DNA of 64,000 bases from Mucilaginibacter pankratovii (GCF_014773265.1 NZ_JACWMY010000011.1:203977-267976); one strand, 5' to 3'; numbered from the stretch's first letter, positions 15,872 to 26,881 are shown. Translations and numbers: made by a program. Notes: a model not told the origin generated them from the letters alone.

Positions 15872-16789
15872 ATGCCCAACAAGGAACCTCTGCGCATTAA
15901 AACCATAAGCGAATTTCACCAGTACAGGAATTTGCCCAAGCCGGAACACCCGCTGGTGAGCGTAATAAACCTGCAGGATGTTGATGAATTACCCGCCGGG
16001 GAAATAAGCATGGTGAAAGATTTTTATTCCATAGCGCTGAAAAGGAATTTTAACGTGAAGATGAAATACGGCCAGCAAGCTTACGATTTTGACGAAGGCA
16101 CCATGTTTTTTATGGCGCCGGGCCAGGTGCTGCGGCTGGAAGTGGAAAAAGTAACCGCACTAAAGCAGTCGGGGTGGATGCTATTATTTCATCCCGACTT
16201 TTTATGGAACACGCCCCTTGCCAAAACCATTAAACAGTACGAGTACTTTAATTATGCGGTGAACGAGGCGCTGTTCCTGTCGGAAAAAGAAGAAACCATT
16301 ATCGTGGGCATTATACAGAACATCCGGCAGGAATACCACTCCAACATTGATAAATTCAGCCAGGACATCATCATCGCGCAGCTGGAGTTGTTACTCAACT
16401 ACTCCGACCGCTTTTACCACCGCCAGTTCATCACCCGCAAAATAGCCAATCACCAGGTGCTCCACCGGCTGGAAGTTATCCTTGCCGACTATTTTAAGAA
16501 CGATGCCCTGGCAACACAGGGATTACCTACCGTAGCTTACGTTGCCGATGCCTTAAACGTATCGCCGGGGTACTTAAGCGGCATGCTTAAAACGCTAACC
16601 GGCCAAAGCACCCAACAGCACATCCATAACACATTGATAGAAAAGGCGAAGGAAAAGCTCTCCACCACTGCTTTAACCGTAAGCGAAATTGCGTATGGTT
16701 TAGGCTTCGAGCATCCACAATCATTCAGCAAGCTGTTTAAAACCAAAACCAACCTCTCGCCGCTGGAGTTCAGGGCCTCGTTCAATTAA
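15872..16789 (+). CDS. AraC family transcriptional regulator
   Basis: A 305-residue regulator. The N-terminal half is a cupin-like sensing domain (NVKMKYGQQAYDFDEGTMFFMAPGQVLRLE). The C-terminal 100 residues are the paired helix-turn-helix: ALNVSPGYLSGMLKTLTGQSTQQHIHNTLIEKAKEKL then VSEIAYGLGFEHPQSFSKLFKTKTNLSPLEFR. It lies 12 bases after the NmrA-like gene and is probably co-transcribed with it, a frequent pairing in Bacteroidetes. It may control that reductase. The ligand is unknown. No lesion is visible. Confidence 0.9.
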   Translation: MPNKEPLRIKTISEFHQYRNLPKPEHPLVSVINLQDVDELPAGEISMVKDFYSIALKRNFNVKMKYGQQAYDFDEGTMFFMAPGQVLRLEVEKVTALKQSGWMLLFHPDFLWNTPLAKTIKQYEYFNYAVNEALFLSEKEETIIVGIIQNIRQEYHSNIDKFSQDIIIAQLELLLNYSDRFYHRQFITRKIANHQVLHRLEVILADYFKNDALATQGLPTVAYVADALNVSPGYLSGMLKTLTGQSTQQHIHNTLIEKAKEKLSTTALTVSEIAYGLGFEHPQSFSKLFKTKTNLSPLEFRASFN

Positions 16790-16848
16790 GTTGGAGCAGC
16801 GGTTTGCATTTAATCCAAACCATCCCCTAACCGGCTTGTTATATCAGC

Positions 16849-17325
16849 ATGAAAACAAGTAACGTAATATTACAAACTGTTGGGCTGGGTGCTGTTGCAG
16901 GTATGCGGGCCACCATGGCACCAATGGTTGCCAGTCATTATTTAAGCAACCACCCCAATCCGGCATTATCGCGTTCGTCGTTAAGGTTTATACAGATGCC
17001 GGTTACGGCCATGATCACCAAGCTTCTTTCCGTTGCCGAAATTACCGGCGATAAAATTCCCGGCGGCCCGGATCGCATCGTCCCGGCGCAGTTGCTGGCC
17101 CGTGTGGCATCGGGCGCTTTTGTGGGCGCCACTATATTTAAAGCAAATAAGCTCAGCGTTATTGATGGCATTTTATTAGGCGGCGCATCCGCGCTGGCTG
17201 CTACATTTGCCAGCTTTTACCTGCGTAAGTATGTAGATAAAATTCCGTTTGTGAAAGACCCGATAGCAGGCGCGGTAGAGGATGTAATAGCACTGGGCAC
17301 CGGCATCTCTATCCTGAAAGCTTAA
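16849..17325 (+). CDS. DUF4126-like membrane protein
   Basis: A 158-residue hydrophobic protein. It shows the GLGAVAGMRATMAPMVASHYL start and the GDKIPGGPDRIVPAQLLARVASGAFVGATI middle that I associate with DUF4126. Further glycine-rich segments (IDGILLGGASALAATFASFYL) are membrane-spanning. The function of the family is not known. It has an ATG start and ends two bases before the convergent gene. No partner gene is obvious; the nearest plus-strand neighbour is the AraC regulator. Confidence 0.8.
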   Translation: MKTSNVILQTVGLGAVAGMRATMAPMVASHYLSNHPNPALSRSSLRFIQMPVTAMITKLLSVAEITGDKIPGGPDRIVPAQLLARVASGAFVGATIFKANKLSVIDGILLGGASALAATFASFYLRKYVDKIPFVKDPIAGAVEDVIALGTGISILKA

Positions 17326-17327
17326 TT

Positions 17328-18047
17328 TTAATTAACAATAGGCCGGGGCTTTCGCTGCTCTTCGGGCAGGGCCTGGTATTTTTTGTAGCTATCGCTGAGG
17401 TAGGCCACCAAATTAAAATCCTTGCTGGTAAAAACTTTAACGCTGGGAGTGTACAGGCTGATAAAGTTATCCATCTCATCGCCGATTAAGGGTACATATT
17501 TACCCACAGTTTGCGGGATGAATAACTCGTGGATCTGGTCCATCGTATCAAAGTCTCGCAGCTTTTTTTCCAGCTTTTGTTTATCGTGCTCGCCTTTTTT
17601 CCAATAGTGTAACCTGATGCTGACACCTCCATCGTAATTGCCTTTGCTATCGCGATGGTACACCACGGCCTGGTTGCGGAACTGCCGGTCATACTTTCTA
17701 AGTTGCTTATCCAATTCGGTGGTAGAGATGTTCACCTGGCTCAGTTCGATATTCTGCGGCGCCAAAAATATTTCGGCACCATTCAGGCTGGTTACCAGCA
17801 CGGTATCATTTTGATAAGAAAAACCTTTAAATAACACCAGGTCGCCGTTTTTGGCGGGCAGCGCAAACTTGCCGGTTTTGTCTGAAAGCGTATTTTGCTT
17901 ATTGCTGAGGTTCTCTATCCAGATGTTGCCCAGCCCTATACGCGTTTTATACTCAAACACCCGCCCGTTAAAAGTACCCTGGGCAAATACCATGGGACCG
18001 GAGAGGCAAAACGAAAACAACAGTAAATACCTTAAGCGAGTGTACAT
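17328..18047 (-). CDS. Secreted protein with carboxypeptidase-like regulatory domain
   Basis: A 239-residue protein with a signal peptide (MYTRLRYLLLFSFCLSGPMVFAQ). A CarboxypepD_reg-like beta-sandwich follows at about 25-100 (GTFNGRVFEYKTRIGLGNIWIENLSNKQNTLSDKTGKFALPAKNGD). The second half is charged and helical (HDKQKLEKKLRDFDTMDQIHELF) with no recognisable domain. In Bacteroidetes this domain begins TonB-dependent receptors and also occurs in free periplasmic proteins of unknown role such as this. It stands alone, divergent from the sigma-like gene; a small GCCCGCC/GGCGGGC hairpin lies between them at 18,068-18,094. Confidence 0.8.
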   Translation of the reverse strand: MYTRLRYLLLFSFCLSGPMVFAQGTFNGRVFEYKTRIGLGNIWIENLSNKQNTLSDKTGKFALPAKNGDLVLFKGFSYQNDTVLVTSLNGAEIFLAPQNIELSQVNISTTELDKQLRKYDRQFRNQAVVYHRDSKGNYDGGVSIRLHYWKKGEHDKQKLEKKLRDFDTMDQIHELFIPQTVGKYVPLIGDEMDNFISLYTPSVKVFTSKDFNLVAYLSDSYKKYQALPEEQRKPRPIVN

Positions 18048-18192
18048 GCTTTAAAATTACCAAATTTGCCCGCCATAAATTAGCTAAGGCGGGCATTTAA
18101 CTAAATTTAACAGTTACAGGTTCCAGCGACACTCCGGCGCCGTTCGAAAGCTTTATTCAAAGAAACTTTTTTAACTGAAATGTTGTATTATT

Positions 18193-18780
18193 ATGTACAT
18201 TTATTCGCTAAAAATGCATTTATACTGTATTTTTGATTTGACTGACCCCCAACGTAATTATTTTGACCCAATTTTGAAATCGAAGTTAACGAAAACCGAA
18301 GCTTCTTTGCCCTCTGCCATGCAAACCAAACAAAGTTTGTACAACAGCTATGCAAATATGCTGTTGGGCTACTTGTTTGAGGCGCTAAAAAACAAAACGG
18401 TTGCCGAGCAGTACCTGGTAGATATTTTTAACAAACTGCAGTTTGCTGATATACAGGCAATATCGGCGCCGGGCGTTAATACCTTTTGCCAGCTGCAAAT
18501 GATGGCCCGTAAAAAACTGGCCTCGTTTTTAACGGCGGCAGATGACTGTGCCGATACGGAAAGCAAACCCAAGGGTATTGTTATCAATGGTAATAAATTT
18601 ATCGATATGATGTCGGCAGAGCAACAAACGGTGTTTTGCGGCATCCATTATCATGGTAAATCGGCCACCGGGCTTGCAGCCGAACTAAACAAACCGGAAG
18701 CAGAAATTAAGCGTATATTGAAGGAGTCATTCATCATCATCAGGAAGCAGCGTAATGATACAGCAACAGTACATAGATAG
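18193..18780 (+). CDS. ECF-type sigma factor-like protein, divergent
   Basis: A 195-residue protein with a weak two-domain sigma-70 layout. A region-2-like helix pair SLYNSYANMLLGYLFEALKNKTVAEQYLVDIFNKL lies near 50-85. A region-4-like helix-turn-helix follows (MSAEQQTVFCGIHYHGKSATGLAAELNKPEAEIKRILKESFIIIRK). The linker and N-terminus are longer than usual. The next gene overlaps by 26 bases and encodes an anti-sigma-like membrane protein, the normal partner, which strengthens the call. The start could also be Met8 at 18,214. Target promoters cannot be seen. Confidence 0.7.
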   Translation: MYIYSLKMHLYCIFDLTDPQRNYFDPILKSKLTKTEASLPSAMQTKQSLYNSYANMLLGYLFEALKNKTVAEQYLVDIFNKLQFADIQAISAPGVNTFCQLQMMARKKLASFLTAADDCADTESKPKGIVINGNKFIDMMSAEQQTVFCGIHYHGKSATGLAAELNKPEAEIKRILKESFIIIRKQRNDTATVHR

Positions 18781-19255
18781 CGGCATTTTAGAAGCCTATG
18801 TAACGGGGTCTGCAACCGAAGCTGAGGTTAAAGAATTGCTGTACATGAAGGCTAAATACCCCGAAATAAACTTCGCGTTGCAACAGCTGGAGCTGGATAT
18901 GGAACATATTGCCCAACATATGGCCGTAACGCCGCCTGTCGGCACCTGGGATAAAATATCTGATACCATCGACGAGCTCATCCTCCGGCCCGAATACGAT
19001 CCCAAGCAATTCACAACCGATAACGGGAACAACAATTACCAGGGCTTTAAAACCAATAATGGCCCGCATTTTATTGAGGTAGAGTCGGAATCGAATCACA
19101 TGAAGGTTCACAAAAACTGGAAATGGGTTTTGGCAGCGGTATTTGTTTTGGGTAAGATCTTTTTAGGTTGTGCCATCTACTTCTACCTGGAAAACCGCCA
19201 GGCCCAGCAGCAGGTGCAGGAGCTAAAAACCGAGCTAAAGCAGTTGAAGAAATAG
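18755..19255 (+). CDS. Anti-sigma factor-like membrane protein, short form
   Basis: A 166-residue protein. The N-terminal segment IDSGILEAYVTGSATEAEVKELLYMKAKYPEI resembles the anti-sigma (RskA-like) start seen beside ECF sigma genes of Sphingobacteria. One membrane helix follows (about 124-145, WKWVLAAVFVLGKIFLGCAIYFYL). Only a 22-residue coiled-coil tail (QAQQQVQELKTELKQLKK) comes after it. Classical RskA proteins carry a large periplasmic domain there, which is absent. The gene overlaps the sigma-like gene by 26 bases, so translation is coupled. It probably holds that sigma factor at the membrane. Confidence 0.72.
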   Translation: MIQQQYIDSGILEAYVTGSATEAEVKELLYMKAKYPEINFALQQLELDMEHIAQHMAVTPPVGTWDKISDTIDELILRPEYDPKQFTTDNGNNNYQGFKTNNGPHFIEVESESNHMKVHKNWKWVLAAVFVLGKIFLGCAIYFYLENRQAQQQVQELKTELKQLKK

Positions 19256-19492
19256 GAATTTAATATCGAATGTTGAATAATAAACCGAATGCCGGGTATG
19301 GTTATTTGATATTTTGTTTTCTGCCGATTTTATCCGTATAGGCTCCATAAATTGCATGGCGGCTAACACACCCCTGCCATTACACAAACCTTCGCGCCCC
19401 CTCTCGAGAGGGGAACAAGAAGAATCTCCCATATTAATTTTGTGTAAACCTTTTCCCCTGCCAAAAGTTGTTCTTAAAAACAAACGTATCAC

Positions 19493-19650
19493 ATGGCATC
19501 TTCAACAGAAAAAACAGGCGACAAAAGCGACGGCGCTGTTAAGCCCGCCGCATCAAAAGAAAAGGAACTAAAAACCGAAGGCCCTTTAAGCGAAAAGGAC
19601 GAAGTGAAGAAAGCAGAATCTGAAATGACAAAGGCTGCTAAAAAAAAGGC

Positions 19651-19654
<4 letters not shown>
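19493..19654 (+). CDS. Small lysine-rich hypothetical protein, 53 aa
   Basis: An ATG at 19,493 opens a 53-residue frame to TAA at 19,652. The composition is extreme: mostly Lys, Glu, Ala, Ser and Asp, with no aromatic residue (MASSTEKTGDKSDGAVKP then a helical EKDEVKKAESEMTKAAKKK). It is probably disordered or a single charged helix. It may be a small DNA- or RNA-associated or stress protein; nothing proves that. Its stop overlaps that of the histidine kinase on the other strand through TTAA at 19,651-19,654. Confidence 0.55.
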
Positions 19655-21834
<2,180 letters not shown>

Positions 21835-22207
21835 GGTTTAACAGTACTATAAAAGGATAAAACCCTTACATGTAATAATTTAAAGGGAAGTCAATGCGTT
21901 TTCCGCATTGCTGCACGGTAGTGCAATAAGGAAGCCACACTTTGTATTATTCCTGATTAGAATGCATTTTAACTACCAATAGTGGTTTGTCGTTTAAGGC
22001 AACTATTTGGAGGGATATTGAGAAAGGATTGTTCAAAATTGTAGCCATAATTGAACAAAATAACAACAGTTGAACAATTAGCAGGGTAAGCTAAAGTTCA
22101 ACTGTGTTTTATAAAGACTTAATATTGAGGACTATCTCGAATTTAGAGGGCTGAGTAATCAGCTCCTGGGCAACATTTACCCCCTATTGCGACATGGGCT
22201 TCTAATC
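21835..22207. other. Gene-free spacer with a GTTCAA/TTGAAC cluster
   Basis: No gene is seen in these 373 bases. A CAATGCG/CGCATTG hairpin lies near 21,892-21,910. Four copies of GTTCAA or its complement stand at 22,031, 22,051, 22,070 and 22,096. The last two form a 10-base perfect inverted repeat (ACAGTTGAAC / GTTCAACTGT, 22,066-22,075 and 22,096-22,105). The spacer lies upstream of the hybrid kinase and downstream of the GH51 gene. Confidence 0.6.
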
Positions 22208-23746
22208 TTAATTCAACTCCAGTGTAACCACCGATTTTGACGGAATAGCAACAACCAGTTTATCGCCATCTTTTTTAGCGCCGCTAAAGTTTTGCAACTG
22301 CAATTTCTTCGGCTGCTCAAAGGTGTTTACATCGGTGATATTGGCCGAAGTAAGGATAGTGCCTTTAACCGTGCTCCACTTGATATCTTTTAGTGCCGTG
22401 CTGATGGTGACAGTGTTATGCAGATCTAAATTCACCAGCGAGATATGGATCTTACCGCTGGCATCCTGCGAAGCAGAAACATTTACAGCAGCTATTTTTT
22501 TGCCATCCACCTCATAATCGGGCGAATTGAGTTTGATGTTGAGGTATTTGGCATCCTGGTGCACCTGGTACATATCAAATATGTGGTAGGTTGGCGTCAG
22601 GATCATTTTCTCTTTTTGGGTAAGGATAAGCGCCTGCAGCACATTGATGGTTTGCGCCAGTTCGGCCATTTTTACCCTGTCGCAATGGTTATTAAAGATG
22701 TTTAAAGTGGTACCGGCTATCAGCGCGTCGCGCAGGCTGTTTTGCTGATATAAAAAGCCGGGGTTACTGCCGGGTTCAGGGTCGGTCCATATCCCCCACT
22801 CATCCACTACCAATCCTACTTTTTTCTCAGGGTCGTACTTATCCATAATGGCCGAGTGCTTGCTCACTAACTCATCCATCCTGATGCAATTAACCATCGT
22901 ACTAAAATACTCCGCCTCGCTAAAGCTGGTTGCCGAGCCTTTTTTACCCCAGTTTCCTGTCGGGATGGTATAATAATGCATAGATACGCCCCACATCATA
23001 TGGTTAGGGACATTCTTCATGATAGTCTCTGTCCAGTTATAATCATCGGAATTTGCACCGCTGGCTATCTTTTTAAGCCTTGCACCGGGGTAATCCTTCG
23101 CGAATGATGCGTAGCGTTTAAATTCGTTGGCGTAGTATTCGGCCGTCATGTTACCGCCGCAGCCCCAGTTCTCGTTACCAACACCCCAAAACGAAACCTT
23201 GTATGGCTCGGGATGGCCGTTTGCCTTGCGCTGCTGCACTACGGTACTGGTGCTGTTAGAGTTAAGGTATTCTATCCATTTGCTCATTTCATCTACGGTG
23301 CCGCTGCCCACGTTACCGGCTATGTAGGGCTCGGTATCCAGCAGTTTGGCAAGCGCCAAAAATTCGTGGGTGCCGAAGCTGTTATCTTCGGTAACGCCGC
23401 CCCAGTTGCTGTTTACCATACGGGGGCGCTGCGCGCTTGGGCCAATTCCGTCGCGCCAGTGGTATTCATCGGCAAAGCAGCCGCCGGGCCAGCGCAGGTT
23501 AGGGATCTTTATTTTCTTCAGCGCGGCCACCAGGTCAAGCCGTATCCTGTCTTGTTTTTTTACAGGCAGATTTTTATCCACCCAAAAGCCATCGTAAATA
23601 CCGCGGCCCAGGTGCTCGGCAAACTGCCCATAAATGTGCCTGCTGATAGTGGCTTTAGAATCGTTAGTAATGGTGATGCTGCCGCTGCTTTGCGCATAGG
23701 TAGCCACCGGTGCCGCTAACAGCAGCATGAGTACGTATTTCTTCAT
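22208..23746 (-). CDS. Alpha-L-arabinofuranosidase (GH51), secreted
   Basis: A 512-residue enzyme with a cleavable signal peptide (MKKYVLMLLLAAPVATYAQ). The GH51 catalytic acid/base is Glu192 in WGVGNENWGCGG and the nucleophile Glu316 in LVVDEWGIW. The substrate loop LRWPGGCFADEYHWRDGIGP (85-104) is also typical. The TIM barrel is followed by the usual C-terminal beta domain. It releases terminal alpha-L-arabinofuranosyl residues from arabinan or arabinoxylan, probably in the periplasm. It stands alone; no SusC/SusD pair or other arabinan genes are next to it. The ATG at 23,746 is well placed. Confidence 0.93.
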   Translation of the reverse strand: MKKYVLMLLLAAPVATYAQSSGSITITNDSKATISRHIYGQFAEHLGRGIYDGFWVDKNLPVKKQDRIRLDLVAALKKIKIPNLRWPGGCFADEYHWRDGIGPSAQRPRMVNSNWGGVTEDNSFGTHEFLALAKLLDTEPYIAGNVGSGTVDEMSKWIEYLNSNSTSTVVQQRKANGHPEPYKVSFWGVGNENWGCGGNMTAEYYANEFKRYASFAKDYPGARLKKIASGANSDDYNWTETIMKNVPNHMMWGVSMHYYTIPTGNWGKKGSATSFSEAEYFSTMVNCIRMDELVSKHSAIMDKYDPEKKVGLVVDEWGIWTDPEPGSNPGFLYQQNSLRDALIAGTTLNIFNNHCDRVKMAELAQTINVLQALILTQKEKMILTPTYHIFDMYQVHQDAKYLNIKLNSPDYEVDGKKIAAVNVSASQDASGKIHISLVNLDLHNTVTISTALKDIKWSTVKGTILTSANITDVNTFEQPKKLQLQNFSGAKKDGDKLVVAIPSKSVVTLELN

Positions 23747-23850
23747 AATTGGTTATAATTAATAAATGTAAAAATTACAGTTATAAATCTAAGTACTTTT
23801 TTCTTTTATCCAAACGGATTAGAATAAATTTGAAAAATCATCTCACATCC

Positions 23851-24243
23851 ATGAAAAAATACGTCATCGCCATAATTGCTCTGCTCATTTCTTTCACCTC
23901 CTGCAAGCCCGGCGTCTCGCCCGAACGCCTCTACGGCAAATGGAATTACATCCGCGTAGAGAAGCCGGCCTCGCCCGGCGACAGCGTTACCCGCTTTGTT
24001 ATTGCCGAGCAAAAACCATCCATTGTTTTTAATAAGGACAATACCCTGCAGATTTATTGGGGCGGCAAGGTGTTGTCGCACGGCGCATTTAGCATCGCCG
24101 GGATGGATATCAAATACAAAGAAGACCTAGGCGACGGCAAAACACGCGATTTCCCTTTCTCGGTTAGCGAGTTGACGGATAAGAAGATCATTTTTGAAAC
24201 CCTTGGAGAGGATGGATCGAGAGTGACGGCGGTGAGGGAGTAG
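23851..24243 (+). CDS. Small lipoprotein, hypothetical
   Basis: The ATG at 23,851 (MKKYVIAIIALLISFTSCKPG) gives a 130-residue lipoprotein with Cys18 as the likely lipidated residue; the longer frame from 23,749 is an intergenic run-through. The mature part looks like a beta-barrel or lipocalin-like domain (LYGKWNYIRVEKP, PSIVFNKDNTLQIYWGGKV, LTDKKIIFETLGEDGSRVTAVRE). This resembles small lipocalin-like domains in Bacteroidetes lipoproteins, but I cannot name one. It diverges from the GH51 gene, with about 100 bases shared between them. Confidence 0.75.
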   Translation: MKKYVIAIIALLISFTSCKPGVSPERLYGKWNYIRVEKPASPGDSVTRFVIAEQKPSIVFNKDNTLQIYWGGKVLSHGAFSIAGMDIKYKEDLGDGKTRDFPFSVSELTDKKIIFETLGEDGSRVTAVRE

Positions 24244-24313
24244 ATGGTTTACAGTTTTGGACTATCGTATTTGATGTACTATATTAGTATCCCGAACCTA
24301 ACCCAATCCGCAA

Positions 24314-24910
24314 ATGAAACCGTTTTTTCAGATAATAGCTTTATTATGCTTGTGCCTGCTTGCTGCGTGCTCCAAATATCAAAGCTTGCCAAAAAGCTTC
24401 AGCGACAGGAACAATATTATTAAAGCCATCAACCCTCAAAAAAATATTAGTTATTGGGCTTATTGTACTGCGGATGTTAAAGATACCGGGCGCGTAATTT
24501 TCAGTAAGGGGGTTAACCCAGAATGGTTACACAGAAAAAACCCGGGCAACGGTATATTTAACGATTGCCTGCCCGGCATTTGTTTTACATTTATAGTATA
24601 TGTAGAAAACGGCAAAGCGCGCTACATTAGCGGGGACGACGAATTTATCCACTTTATTGGAACGGTTGATAATCTTGAGGAAGCGGTGCTGATGGCCGAA
24701 GCCCAAAAACGCTTAAGGATAGATTACGGGAGCGCAAAAGGCAACGGTTATTTTGTGGATTCCAACGGCTACCATCTCAAACTAATGCGGTATTACCTTT
24801 GCCCGGAGAAAAAAGAGGGCTTTTATTTGAGGGTACAAAAAGACACCGGCATAGTTGAGCAAAAAAGCCTTGGCATTTACTACGATGGCAAAGGATGTGT
24901 AATGATTTAA
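24314..24910 (+). CDS. Lipoprotein, hypothetical
   Basis: A 198-residue protein beginning MKPFFQIIALLCLCLLAACSKYQ, a clear lipoprotein signal (lipidation at the Cys in LAACS). The mature region is mixed alpha/beta with several aromatic residues and one unpaired late cysteine (GKGCVMI at the very end). No domain is recognised. It follows the other small lipoprotein by 70 bases on the same strand and could share a transcript. No catalytic motif is evident. Confidence 0.7.
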   Translation: MKPFFQIIALLCLCLLAACSKYQSLPKSFSDRNNIIKAINPQKNISYWAYCTADVKDTGRVIFSKGVNPEWLHRKNPGNGIFNDCLPGICFTFIVYVENGKARYISGDDEFIHFIGTVDNLEEAVLMAEAQKRLRIDYGSAKGNGYFVDSNGYHLKLMRYYLCPEKKEGFYLRVQKDTGIVEQKSLGIYYDGKGCVMI

Positions 24911-24964
24911 AGCACGAACCTCCCCATTCGGTGAAATCAACGCCTGATTGCTAAAATCCAAACA

Positions 24965-26188
24965 CTAATGTGCCTCCATACCGCCCTGTTTGGCCGCTAC
25001 CTTAGTTTTTATAAACTGCCTGCCAATTAATACTAAACACAGCGCCATTGCGCTCGATACGATAATGATAGAGGCCATAGGCACGGCCGATTTCGACTTA
25101 AACAAGCTTATCCCAACCGATACCATAGCACCAATGGCCATTTGCGATGCCCCTAACAAGGAGGCTGCTACGCCGGCGTTCTTCTCAAAGGGCGCTAATG
25201 CCAGTGCAGAGGTGTTGGGGGCGATAAGGCCTACACAGCACAGCACGCCAAATATCATTGCCGTGGTGCCCACCAGCCCAAGCCCGCCCTGTATGGCGCC
25301 TATTAAAAACGCCACAGCTATAACAACCAGGGCTATCAATGCGGTATTTACAATTTGCTCGCTTTTATACTTTTTTATCAGCCGGCTGTTTACCTGGCTG
25401 GAGCCAATAAAGCCGACAGATAAGATAGCGAATATCCAACCGTAGGATTTTGCGCTCACTTTAAACCCTTCCATAAATACGATAGGGGATGCCGATATGT
25501 ATGCAAACAAGCCCGAGAAAGCCAGCGCCCCGCAAAAACAATAGGTGTAAAACTGCGGCGTTTTAAGCACGCCCAAAAAGCTGCCGATAATAGGCCCGGG
25601 CGCAAGTGAATACGATGGGTCGGGCGGGTAGCTTTCGGGCAGGATGAATATCACGGCCAGCGTTATCAGCACCGCTATTGTGGCCAGGATAAGGAATATC
25701 ACATGCCAGCCAAACGATACAGTAACATAACCACCAACGGTAGGCGCAATCAATGGCGATGCGCTAAGCACGAGTATAAGCAAGGAAAAAACTTTGGCAC
25801 TATCTTTTACGGGGAACAGATCGCGCACCATGGCCATAGAGGCAACGGCTGCAGCGCAGCTGCCAATGGCTTGCACAAACCTTAGCCCGACAAGCATTTG
25901 AATGCTGCCGGCAAAATAACAGCCAACAGAGGCGATAATATAAAGCGACAGCCCAAAATAAAGCGGCCGCTTCCGGCCAAACCTATCCAGCAGCGGACCA
26001 TACAGCAATTGCCCGGCGGAGATGCCGATGAAGAAACTGGACAGGGATAGCGCCACATTCTCGGTAGTGGTATGCAGAGATTCGGCTATGGCCCGGAAAC
26101 CGGGCAGGTACATATCTATCGAGAAAGGCCCTATAGCTGTAAGCGAACCCAGTACCAGGATGAGTGTGAGATAGCGTTGTTTTGTCAT
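24965..26188 (-). CDS. Bcr/CflA family MFS multidrug efflux transporter
   Basis: A 407-residue protein with 12 hydrophobic segments. I preferred the ATG at 26,188 (MTKQRYLTLILVLGSLTAIGPFSIDMYLPGF) over an upstream TTG at 26,197. The DMYLPGF near the start, QLLYGPLLDRFGRKRPL in the TM2-TM3 loop and FVQAIGSCAAAVASMAMVRDLF in TM4-5 are hallmarks of the drug:H+ antiporter-1 Bcr/CflA group. It should export small toxic compounds or bicyclomycin-like drugs with proton exchange. It stands alone. Confidence 0.92.
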   Translation of the reverse strand: MTKQRYLTLILVLGSLTAIGPFSIDMYLPGFRAIAESLHTTTENVALSLSSFFIGISAGQLLYGPLLDRFGRKRPLYFGLSLYIIASVGCYFAGSIQMLVGLRFVQAIGSCAAAVASMAMVRDLFPVKDSAKVFSLLILVLSASPLIAPTVGGYVTVSFGWHVIFLILATIAVLITLAVIFILPESYPPDPSYSLAPGPIIGSFLGVLKTPQFYTYCFCGALAFSGLFAYISASPIVFMEGFKVSAKSYGWIFAILSVGFIGSSQVNSRLIKKYKSEQIVNTALIALVVIAVAFLIGAIQGGLGLVGTTAMIFGVLCCVGLIAPNTSALALAPFEKNAGVAASLLGASQMAIGAMVSVGISLFKSKSAVPMASIIIVSSAMALCLVLIGRQFIKTKVAAKQGGMEAH

Positions 26189-26363
26189 GGTGCGCAAAGT
26201 AACGGCATTAAATTACAATTGTCATTATTTTTATTACAGTTAGATAAAATTATAGGATTGCATGACTAATCAAAGGCTACCTGCCCGTGTAAGCAGGTGT
26301 TAAAAATTCGTGTCATTTGGTTATGGCTGCAGCAATTTTGTGATACTCCGAATCATTGGGCTC

Positions 26364-26810
26364 TCATAGCTCAATTTTATTCCCTTCGGGATCCATTATG
26401 TGCACAAATTTGCCGTAGTCGAAGGTTTCCATTTTATCGGTAATGGTTACGCCATCGGCTTGCAGTTGCTTCAGCAGCGCTTCCAGGTTGGCAACCCGGT
26501 AGTTGATCATAAACTCTTTGGCGGATGGCTCAAAATATTTGGTCTTATCGGAGAATACGCTCCATTGGGTAAAGCCTTTTTTGGTGCTGTCGGCTCCTTG
26601 GTACCAGGCAAAAGAGGTGCCGTATTTATCGGTTTGCAGGCCAAGGTTTTTGCTGTACCAGGTGCGCATGGCCTGCGGATCTTTACATTTAAAAAAGATG
26701 CCCCCTATGCCGGTTACTTTTTTTGCGGCTTTATCCTGCTTTACCAGGTTGAACGCCCAGCCCAAAGCAAACGAAGCCATAAAGCCGGCGGTGATCCATA
26801 CTTTCTTCAT
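26364..26810 (-). CDS. VOC family (glyoxalase-like) protein, probably C-terminally truncated by a TGA
   Basis: A 148-residue protein with an N-terminal hydrophobic anchor or signal (MKKVWITAGFMASFALGWAFNL) and a VOC fold: GIGGIFFKCKDPQAMRTWYSKNLGL, FAWYQG and the late FVHIMDPEGNKIEL. VOC proteins of this type normally continue IELWEP. Here the codon after Leu is TGA, and the same frame then reads EPNDSEYHKIAAAITK and stops at 26,313. I read this as a TGG-to-TGA change that removes 17 residues, or a recoded stop. The metal ligands of the fold are not clearly conserved. The enzyme reaction is unknown. Confidence 0.8.
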   Translation of the reverse strand: MKKVWITAGFMASFALGWAFNLVKQDKAAKKVTGIGGIFFKCKDPQAMRTWYSKNLGLQTDKYGTSFAWYQGADSTKKGFTQWSVFSDKTKYFEPSAKEFMINYRVANLEALLKQLQADGVTITDKMETFDYGKFVHIMDPEGNKIEL

Positions 26811-26881
26811 GATGTATTAAAGTTACCTAATTAGTTATTACATTAGGTGCATCTATTATAAATCCCGAATAATTAAATACA

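Noticed and set aside
19314..19571. 85-residue frame before the kinase
   Set aside because: It crosses a CCCCTCTCGAGAGGGG palindrome and overlaps the better 53-residue frame in another phase.
23749..23850. N-terminal extension of the 130-residue lipoprotein
   Set aside because: The extension lies before a clear lipoprotein start and reads A/T-rich spacer; the ATG at 23,851 fits better.
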